Assembly (NCBI GenBank): GCA_937868145.1 | Contig: CALMMH010000211.1 | Coordinates: forward strand, 1 to 8,161 | Direction: 5' to 3' | From: an uncultured Phycisphaerales bacterium | GTDB lineage: Bacteria > Planctomycetota > Phycisphaerae > Sedimentisphaerales > Anaerobacaceae | Length of the DNA: 8,161 nucleotides | Notes under the pieces: model-generated | The model's input: the letters and a program-made list of their open reading frames with translations, nothing else | What the model was told of the DNA's origin: nothing | Database searches by the model: none | Made by a program: the position numbers and the translations under genes | Shown: positions 1 through 6,353 of the stretch, one piece after another | How positions within the stretch are numbered: the first letter of the stretch is position 1 | Layout: every line of letters begins with the position of its first letter

Positions 1-2
1 TC

Positions 3-1472
3 CAGCGGTACGAACTAGCCCGATCGCGGCTCGAGGTGCAGCGGCGGATTCTGTCTTCGCTCAACCGTCGGGGTCGGCTTGCGGGCTTGTTGGCTCGTGT
101 GGATACTCAGTTGGAACGAGTTGCGTACCTGCAGTCGCAGAGCGAGCAGTTGGATCTCCAGAAGACCTGCGCCGAATTGGTTTCGGGCGTGGAGCAGTTC
201 TGCGTTCTCACGGATTTGTGCCGGGCCCAGCGGGAATATGACGATCTGCTTCTCAGGCTGCGGCGCGTCCAATCCGGACTCGAGCCCCAAACCGGCAGGG
301 AAGTGGCCACGCTCCTCGATGAGTTGGCGGCTCGTCTCGAACGGCACATGCACAGGTTGAGACGGGTGGAGATCCGCAGAGGCATTCGCGGGCCCATGCG
401 GTATCTGCGTCAGAATTGGCCGCAGGATTGGGCTGTGCCGGTTCCCGAGGCGGTGTATCAGGCCTTGGCCCAGTGTCGCCTCAACGACCCGCAGGGGTGG
501 GTCCAGGATTGGAGCGAACTTGAGGACCGGTTGGATGGGCACCAGGGACAACATCACCTGCACAAGGCGATGACCGCTTTGCAGGCGGGGCAGGCCTCCT
601 GGGATTCGGTGGAGGCGGATTTGGTCCAGACGCTCGTCTGCAAGCCGGACTTGTGGCTTGCAGTGTCGCCGCTGTTTGGGCTGTTCGGGTTCGCGATCGA
701 GAGCGACTCACCTCAATCGATCGTGAGCATCCAGATGGCGATGCACGCGGCGGCGACGCGTTTGTTCGATGCCGCGTTGCAGACCGCTGGGGATGACGGT
801 CCCCTGTGTCGGGCCGGCGGACTTTTGGAGCGAGTCTTTCCGCAGATGGAAGGTCGGGCCGGTCGCTGCCTGGAGCTGTGGCGGAGCGTGGCCGCGACGT
901 TGTGGCCCGTTCTGGAGAGGGAGGATCTCGACACCATTGCGCAGGTCCGGAATCTGGCCCAAAGATGCCTCGACGCTTGGCCGATGGGAATGACGGAGCT
1001 GCCGGGACGTGTGGACCCGCGCAACCCGGTGAGTCTGTTTCTGGAGTCCTGTGACAAAGCCCGGCGTTTGGTCGAGGCAGGGCAAGAGTTGAATGCCCGG
1101 CCTCCGCGGTGGGATCAGGCCAGGACAAGCTACGGCGATCTGCTCGATGTGGGGTTGGATACACGAGATCAGTTGAAGCGGGCGGCCACAGGCTACTACC
1201 TTGCCGCCCACCATCGGGAAGATGTCCCGCAGGTGCAGAGGCTGATCCTGACCGGTCTTGAGGCCTGGGTGGCCGAGAGAGGGCAGCGGACGCAATCGCG
1301 GCTTTGCAGGCAGGAGGTTGTACGCAGGATCGCGGAATTGAGGGCGGATGTTTCTGCCGAGCGGTCCGGGGAAAGTGGGCAAGATGCTTTGGCGGGCGGC
1401 TCAGGCAGGTGTCCGAACGAAGTAACGGGGGGCGGGCATGTCCCGCAAGATGAAGGTAAGCCCGAAATCTGA
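3..1472 (+). CDS. Helix-rich protein of unknown function, 5' end beyond the window
   Basis: Not recognised; no function assigned. The frame is open from the first bases of the window to a TGA at 1470-1472, giving 489 visible residues. The first possible start is a GTG at 36, but no Shine-Dalgarno precedes it and the codons before it (QRYELARSRLE) continue the same helical pattern, so the true start probably lies upstream. The first ~140 residues are rich in Leu, Arg, Glu and Gln with heptad-like spacing, suggesting coiled coil. The middle is helical with scattered Trp and could be an alpha-solenoid or TPR-like fold. Only a short hydrophobic patch is seen (around 651-710, LWLAVSPLFGLFGF), with no signal peptide or clear membrane helix in the visible part, so it is probably cytoplasmic. 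The last ~40 residues are Gly/Ser/Glu-rich and look disordered. I see no P-loop GTPase motif. It lies 38 nt before the vWA gene on the same strand, suggesting one operon and a role as a cytoplasmic partner (inference). Confidence 0.8.
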   Translation, partial: QRYELARSRLEVQRRILSSLNRRGRLAGLLARVDTQLERVAYLQSQSEQLDLQKTCAELVSGVEQFCVLTDLCRAQREYDDLLLRLRRVQSGLEPQTGREVATLLDELAARLERHMHRLRRVEIRRGIRGPMRYLRQNWPQDWAVPVPEAVYQALAQCRLNDPQGWVQDWSELEDRLDGHQGQHHLHKAMTALQAGQASWDSVEADLVQTLVCKPDLWLAVSPLFGLFGFAIESDSPQSIVSIQMAMHAAATRLFDAALQTAGDDGPLCRAGGLLERVFPQMEGRAGRCLELWRSVAATLWPVLEREDLDTIAQVRNLAQRCLDAWPMGMTELPGRVDPRNPVSLFLESCDKARRLVEAGQELNARPPRWDQARTSYGDLLDVGLDTRDQLKRAATGYYLAAHHREDVPQVQRLILTGLEAWVAERGQRTQSRLCRQEVVRRIAELRADVSAERSGESGQDALAGGSGRCPNEVTGGGHVPQDEGKPEI

Positions 1473-1502
1473 CGTCTGTGGGTTCAGGTTCGGCTCTTAC
1501 GC

Positions 1503-1506
1503 AGGA
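1503..1506 (+). promoter_or_regulatory. Ribosome binding site that decides the vWA gene start
   Basis: AGGA lies four bases before the ATG at 1511. The only upstream in-frame alternative, a GTG at 1478, has no purine-rich Shine-Dalgarno in front of it, and using it would add 11 polar residues before the signal peptide. The spacing is on the short side, so this is supportive but not conclusive. Confidence 0.5.
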
Positions 1507-1510
1507 TGAT

Positions 1511-4500
1511 ATGCGCACGTTGCCACTGAAAACGATGTTGATCGTCGCTCTGATCGGGGCTTGCGGCGGTGTTTCGGCCCAGACCGGCCAAGCGGAGGAC
1601 TCCGCAGTCCTTTCCGACCGACCCGAGCCGTGTTACGTGGTCATCGCGGTCGACGTCTCCGGGAGCATGGAGAGCAGCGACTCGCCCGAGTCCGGGGGCA
1701 AGCGTCAAACACTTCGAGATGAAGGCCAGTTGGTCTTTCTGCAGATGCTGCCGTTCCTGCGGTCTGATTTGCACGTCGGCGTCGCCCATTTCTCGGACAA
1801 GGTCCGGTACTCTCTGCCCAGCGAGGACACCGGGCCGTTGCTGCCCTGGGGGCAGACGTTTCTTACGGAGTCGGCTTGCCGCAACATGGTGCGACCGGCG
1901 GAGTTCATGGCGACTTTCCACACGGATATCACCGAGAGTATGGGGTGGTCGTCCGGTCGAATCGCCGCGGCCCGTCGCCAGCATGGCCAGGGCCCGGCCA
2001 AGCTGATCGTTCTAACCAACGGCGATCCTCGCGACAGCGCCCGGGAGCTGGAACGCGGACGCGGTCCGCTGCAAAGCATGGCCAAACGCCTCGCCGAGCA
2101 GCAGATCGAAGTCTATCCCATCCTGATCGATGCGGCGTCTCTGCGGTCCCCGGAGAAGCACGCGAGGTTGTCGGCCGACGAGATCGCTGCCGAGGATCTG
2201 ATGCAATCCGTCGCGTTGACGACAGGAGGCAAGGCCTATCGGCTTTCTCGCGATTGGGGTTTTGCGGACATTCTCATGGATGTCTTTGGCTTGGGCATGC
2301 AGATTCGATCCTCGGATGGGACGGATCGTGTCCAAGGCTCCGATCTCCTCGTCAGCGGGCACGACTGGGCGATTGTTGCCGTGGGCGAGCCGGTGAAATC
2401 GGCGATCGTGGAGCCGGTCGGCGGATCGGACAAGACGCGTCAAACTCTGGCGATCGACGGCAACCTGGAAGCCGGCTCGGGGATCCGGGCGAATGTCATC
2501 GCGTCCTCATGGCAGCAAACGACCATTCTGCGTCGGCCCGAGGCCGCGGACTTCGTCGGTCGTTTCTGGCAGGGCAAGTGGACGCTCGGCCCGGCGGACG
2601 CAAAATCGTCGCCTGTGGTGCGCCTCTATCGAGTTCCCGATCTTCTGGTGCAACTGGAGCTGGAGCCCGGACTGCCCTGGTGGCGGCACGAGCAGGTGAA
2701 GGCGAGGGCCCGTCTGCTGGAGCGGCACAAGAAGGGACCCGATCTGCGGGCGACTTCGTCGGCCGAGAGCGGGACTGAATTGTCGATTCGCATGAAGGCC
2801 GTCTCGTCCGATGAGAAGGATTCCGTGGTCGTGGACCAGGGACGCTGGACTTTGCCCTCGCGTCTCTATGAGACGGACCCTTTCACGATCGGGATGCCGG
2901 GATTGTACAAGCTGACCTGTGAGCTGCGGCATACGGTGGGCGACGCGAACGTTCCGCTTCTGCGGCTTGCCAACGATGTGTACGTGCACTCGGAATGCGT
3001 AGGCGTCCACGTGGTGAACGCTGCCACGAACGAAGTGCTCGGGGATGTGCCGCCGACGGCGGAAGCGACGCTGAATGTCGAGCTGCCGGGCGGGCAGGAC
3101 GTTTACTTCCGGATCTCCGGCAAAGGGGAATTCAAGGTTGAGCCGCAATCGGGCGTGCTTCACCTGGAGCCGCTCGCCCAGGCCGACTGGTCTCTGCGCA
3201 AGGATGACCAGGGGAGTCTGGTGACCGGCCCGGTTCGTATGGTCGAAGCAGAGGAACGGCTCGTCGGGCGGGCTGAACTGGAGGTTCGAACCCAGGCCGG
3301 CGTTCGCCGCATCTGTCTTCCCCGGTTCAATCTGGCGTATTTGCCGGCTCCATTGCGGATCGCATGTCGATTCACCGACACCCGCGATGCACTGTGGGTG
3401 GGGGAATTCCACAAGCAGCCGTTGGTGATCTCGGCGTTTCCGGTCTTCGAGCGGTTCCGCGATGCGACCTTGCAGCGATTTCCGGAGGCCCTGGCGGAGA
3501 CACGGACCCGCACGGTCGATATGCGGTCCGGCACCACCCAGGTGACGGGGCTCCAAAGTCGCGTGCTCGAATCCGCACAGCCGGGCGGGGATCAAGGAAG
3601 AACTGTTTCCGCCACGTACTTCGTGGAGTCGGCGGTTCCCATCCCTCCGGCAGACCGGTGCGAGATCGATCTGGGTGCGGCGATGGCGGATCTCCAGGGG
3701 ACCACCAGGACTTACGCCATCGTCGATCCGGCGGCCCAGGGACTCTTCAAGTGGGCGGTGACGCAGCCGGGACAGTCTCCGCGGCAGGGGGCTGTTTCGG
3801 AGACCTTATTCTGCGGCGAGCCGATTCAATTCCATGCCGAGTGGCGGGCGGACCAGAACATTTCCGCGGTTCGCTTCGAGTTCCCGCAGGCGGATTCGAA
3901 CGAACCCATCTTCGTGGAGATGCCGGTGGCGGGCGGAGTGAACCAGGCGGATCTTGAGCAAATCGTGAGCGGTCTGAGCCTGGGCAAGACCCTCCCGGTC
4001 TATGTGCACGTGACGATGCAGCCTGCCGGCGGCGACCGGGCTTTGCAGATCAAACTCAAAGGCGGGCAGTTCCGTGCGGACGATCGTCGAGTCGTCCTGG
4101 AGGATCTGAGGGCGGGCGAGGGTGGCCTGACCGACATTACGGCCTACGCCTGGGAGCCTGTTGAGATTCCGCTGCGTGCGGTGTTCACGGGGTACGTCCC
4201 GACCGATGCCCGACACAACGCGGCCATCGAGCAATTCAAGAAATCGTGCGTCGTCACGGTCGCATCCAAGACCGGCGACGCTCGAAACATATCCAATACG
4301 ATCGAGTGGATTTCCGTCAGCTCTCCGGAAGGGCCGGCCAAGCGTTGCGAGCTGATCGGGCACGCGATGTACACGCCCGAAGTCCCCGGCCGTGCGAGCA
4401 TCGAAGCGACCGCGGATACGCCGGCCGTGCAGGGGGCGGGTGAAACGTCGCCGCGGCGAGCCTATGCCCACTTGTTGGCCAAATCCCCGCGGCTGGCGAT

Positions 4501-6259
4501 CACGATTCGCAAGCTCACGCCCACCGGCGAGGAGCCGGTGTTCGATTCTCGTCGCTGGAGCATGGGCGAGGGCGGCGTCTCGGCCTTCCAGACCCGGTTC
4601 TCCGCCCGCTTGAGGGTGGACGTTCGCCCCAGCGATTGGACCGCCACGGGACAGTCGCGGCCATGGCGGACCGCGATCCGATTGCTGCGCCGGCCGACGT
4701 CAGATGCCGAGTGGTTTTCCGAGTTCTCGGATGCGAACGAATTGACTGCCGAAGGTTCGTTCCTTCGCGAAGTCCAGATTGCCGGCAACGGCGAGTATGC
4801 CTTGGAGGTGTCGGGAATCGATCCTCAGTCCGGCCGTCGCACCGCGTTCTTCATCACGCCGGTGATCGCGTCGATCCGTCCGCACGAGATCAAGCCCGCT
4901 GTGGCTCCGCCCGCATGGCTGACCTCGCGAGTTCGGCAGTGGCCCTTCGAATACCAAGTGACGCTCCAGCAGGAGGCGGCCGACGCGAGCCAATCGCAGG
5001 CCCTGGCGTTCCAGTTCCAACTGCCGGGCCAGACGCAGACCTGGATGGATGGGACCACTTCGTCGGCGCCGTCGCAGACGCCTGAGGCGCGTCAGCTTCT
5101 GGTCAAAGGGCCCAAGTTCCTGCCGGTGGCGCAGGGGTTGCAGAATGGCATGGTGCAGTTCAAGCTCTCCTGCCAGGGGTTGGACCTGTTGCGATGGGAT
5201 TGTCCGGACATCCGCGTGATTCCGCCGGTGCTCGAGCAATTGTCTCTCAGCGGCCGAAGCACTGGCGATGCGATTGCCCTGACCGGCGCCGAACTCGTCT
5301 CCGACGGGTCCGCTGAGTTGTGGGCGAGGCCTCAGTTCCGTGCGGCGCCCGAGTTGGAAGGGCAGTGGACGCCGGCAGAATCGACAATCTACCTGTGGCG
5401 TTGTCGAGCCGGAGAGTCGGCCGGCGGGCAGGTGGACGTGCGATTCCTGGAGAATCTACAGGATCAGGGCGGCTCAGGCGTACAGGCGTTCAAGGCCGAG
5501 AATCCCGTGGCGAACGGGGCGGTCAAGGTGATGCCGCGGCGTGCGAGGCTGAGTTTCCTGGGCTGGCCGCGACGTCCTGCGAGCGAGCGGTACTCCTTGG
5601 TGGCCTCGGTTGTCTATCGGCCCACCGGGGACACATCCGCCGACCGGATGATCGCCGAATGGAGCGACCTCTACGCGGTGCAGTTGAACACGCCCTGGGT
5701 CGTTCCTCTGATCTGGTGGCCGGTCATCGCGATTTTCGTCGCCGGGATCGTCACGACCATTCTGAGGTTGTTCGTTCCCAACCCGAGCCGGTTGCCTCTG
5801 GATATGAGGCTTGAAGAGAACATTGCGGTCGTCGAACCGGTTCGGCTCGACAACCCCGTCCTGGTCGATCTGCAGGAGACCTCGTTCATCAAGGACGTGC
5901 AGTTGCACACGCGGCATCTCAGGAGCCGGTGGAACGGCAACGTTCTGGGGTTCCTCGTGGGACCCGTGTGGGTTCTGCTGCGACGAGTCTTGTGCCCCCG
6001 CCGATGGGCGTGGACGGCCGTGATCCCGAGAGTGCGGGGAGACGCCCGATCCGTCCGCACCGGACTGATGTGCGTCTGGACCGGCTTGGGAGCCCGAAGC
6101 GGGCGTGTGTGGTCACAACGCGACGGTTCGCAGCGGCTTCCGGAAGACGGACAGGTCAAGATGGTGCACATGGACTTTCCCTATCGCGTCGACAACGTCT
6201 CCAGAACGATGCGCGTGACGATCCGGATCGGGAAGTTGGTGCACAGAGAGTTGTTGTAG
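1511..6259 (+). CDS. Giant exported vWA-domain protein with one C-terminal transmembrane helix
   Basis: This 1582-residue protein ends at TAG. Start chosen at ATG 1511 because an AGGA precedes it and a signal peptide follows at once: basic MRTLPLK, hydrophobic core, then VSA|Q near residue 23 as a likely signal peptidase I site. Residues ~41-262 are a vWA domain: DVSGS (D48, S50, S52) is the MIDAS metal-site motif, T138 in HTDIT supplies the usual threonine, and LTNGD has N170 where the common form has Asp (TDG). Residues ~263-1390 are beta-rich with Ig-like character; I recognise no named domain. Residues 1396-1418 (from WVVPLIWWPVIAIF) form a single membrane helix, followed by a basic cytoplasmic tail of ~164 residues holding a short hydrophobic stretch (~1477-1490). 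Predicted topology: vWA and beta domains in the periplasm, tail in the cytosol. vWA/MIDAS domains usually mediate metal-dependent protein contacts. The gene directly precedes a tubulin-like gene; vWA proteins are reported neighbours of such genes. Its exact job is unknown. Confidence 0.9.
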   Translation: MRTLPLKTMLIVALIGACGGVSAQTGQAEDSAVLSDRPEPCYVVIAVDVSGSMESSDSPESGGKRQTLRDEGQLVFLQMLPFLRSDLHVGVAHFSDKVRYSLPSEDTGPLLPWGQTFLTESACRNMVRPAEFMATFHTDITESMGWSSGRIAAARRQHGQGPAKLIVLTNGDPRDSARELERGRGPLQSMAKRLAEQQIEVYPILIDAASLRSPEKHARLSADEIAAEDLMQSVALTTGGKAYRLSRDWGFADILMDVFGLGMQIRSSDGTDRVQGSDLLVSGHDWAIVAVGEPVKSAIVEPVGGSDKTRQTLAIDGNLEAGSGIRANVIASSWQQTTILRRPEAADFVGRFWQGKWTLGPADAKSSPVVRLYRVPDLLVQLELEPGLPWWRHEQVKARARLLERHKKGPDLRATSSAESGTELSIRMKAVSSDEKDSVVVDQGRWTLPSRLYETDPFTIGMPGLYKLTCELRHTVGDANVPLLRLANDVYVHSECVGVHVVNAATNEVLGDVPPTAEATLNVELPGGQDVYFRISGKGEFKVEPQSGVLHLEPLAQADWSLRKDDQGSLVTGPVRMVEAEERLVGRAELEVRTQAGVRRICLPRFNLAYLPAPLRIACRFTDTRDALWVGEFHKQPLVISAFPVFERFRDATLQRFPEALAETRTRTVDMRSGTTQVTGLQSRVLESAQPGGDQGRTVSATYFVESAVPIPPADRCEIDLGAAMADLQGTTRTYAIVDPAAQGLFKWAVTQPGQSPRQGAVSETLFCGEPIQFHAEWRADQNISAVRFEFPQADSNEPIFVEMPVAGGVNQADLEQIVSGLSLGKTLPVYVHVTMQPAGGDRALQIKLKGGQFRADDRRVVLEDLRAGEGGLTDITAYAWEPVEIPLRAVFTGYVPTDARHNAAIEQFKKSCVVTVASKTGDARNISNTIEWISVSSPEGPAKRCELIGHAMYTPEVPGRASIEATADTPAVQGAGETSPRRAYAHLLAKSPRLAITIRKLTPTGEEPVFDSRRWSMGEGGVSAFQTRFSARLRVDVRPSDWTATGQSRPWRTAIRLLRRPTSDAEWFSEFSDANELTAEGSFLREVQIAGNGEYALEVSGIDPQSGRRTAFFITPVIASIRPHEIKPAVAPPAWLTSRVRQWPFEYQVTLQQEAADASQSQALAFQFQLPGQTQTWMDGTTSSAPSQTPEARQLLVKGPKFLPVAQGLQNGMVQFKLSCQGLDLLRWDCPDIRVIPPVLEQLSLSGRSTGDAIALTGAELVSDGSAELWARPQFRAAPELEGQWTPAESTIYLWRCRAGESAGGQVDVRFLENLQDQGGSGVQAFKAENPVANGAVKVMPRRARLSFLGWPRRPASERYSLVASVVYRPTGDTSADRMIAEWSDLYAVQLNTPWVVPLIWWPVIAIFVAGIVTTILRLFVPNPSRLPLDMRLEENIAVVEPVRLDNPVLVDLQETSFIKDVQLHTRHLRSRWNGNVLGFLVGPVWVLLRRVLCPRRWAWTAVIPRVRGDARSVRTGLMCVWTGLGARSGRVWSQRDGSQRLPEDGQVKMVHMDFPYRVDNVSRTMRVTIRIGKLVHRELL

Positions 6260-6273
6260 AGTCGGGATGATTT

Positions 6274-6321
6274 CCTCCGGGGAAAGCGGCGTGGGCTCAA
6301 GCCCATTCTTCGGTCCGGAGG
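6274..6321 (+). promoter_or_regulatory. Nested inverted repeat (possible RNA stem-loop) in the vWA-tubulin gap
   Basis: CCTCCGG (6274-6280) is perfectly complementary to CCGGAGG (6315-6321). Inside it, TGGGC (6292-6296) and GCCCA (6301-6305) form a second hairpin with a TCAA loop. GAA (6282-6284) and TTC (6309-6311) can pair between them. The 3' arm of the outer stem contains GGAGG, an ideal Shine-Dalgarno core, paired with the anti-Shine-Dalgarno-like CCTCC. There is no U-run after the outer stem, so it does not look like a classical terminator. It could protect or separate the two cistrons in the mRNA or tune translation of the downstream gene; this is inferred from complementarity only. 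Confidence 0.45.
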
Positions 6322-6340
6322 CTGGGTCTGGTGAGAGAGT

Positions 6341-6346
6341 AGGGGA
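6341..6346 (+). promoter_or_regulatory. Ribosome binding site of the tubulin-like gene
   Basis: AGGGGA sits seven bases before the ATG at 6354. An in-frame TAG at 6348-6350 excludes any longer N-terminus in this frame, so the start is well fixed. Confidence 0.75.
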
Positions 6347-6353
6347 ATAGAGA

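Noticed and set aside
36..38. GTG at 36 as the start of gene 1
   Set aside because: No Shine-Dalgarno precedes it, the frame is open upstream to the window edge, and the upstream codons continue the helical pattern.
481..1518. Minus-strand open frames opposite gene 1 (345 and 224 codons)
   Set aside because: Low-complexity Arg/Pro/Ser-rich translations with no motif; the + strand frame is longer, continuous and shows helical amphipathic patterns.
1876..2778. A 300-codon + strand frame in another phase within the vWA domain
   Set aside because: It overlaps the MIDAS-containing frame and translates to Arg/Gly/Ala-rich sequence typical of shifted high-GC coding DNA.
2507..3595. A 362-codon minus-strand open frame inside the vWA gene
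   Set aside because: It is mirrored by the continuous + strand frame of the vWA protein, its composition is Arg/His/Pro-rich, and no domain is recognisable.
6292..6310. Hairpin TGGGC-TCAA-GCCCA followed by TTCTT as a rho-independent terminator
   Set aside because: The stem is only 5-6 bp and the T-tract is short and interrupted. The downstream gene appears to belong to the same operon, so a full terminator is unlikely.
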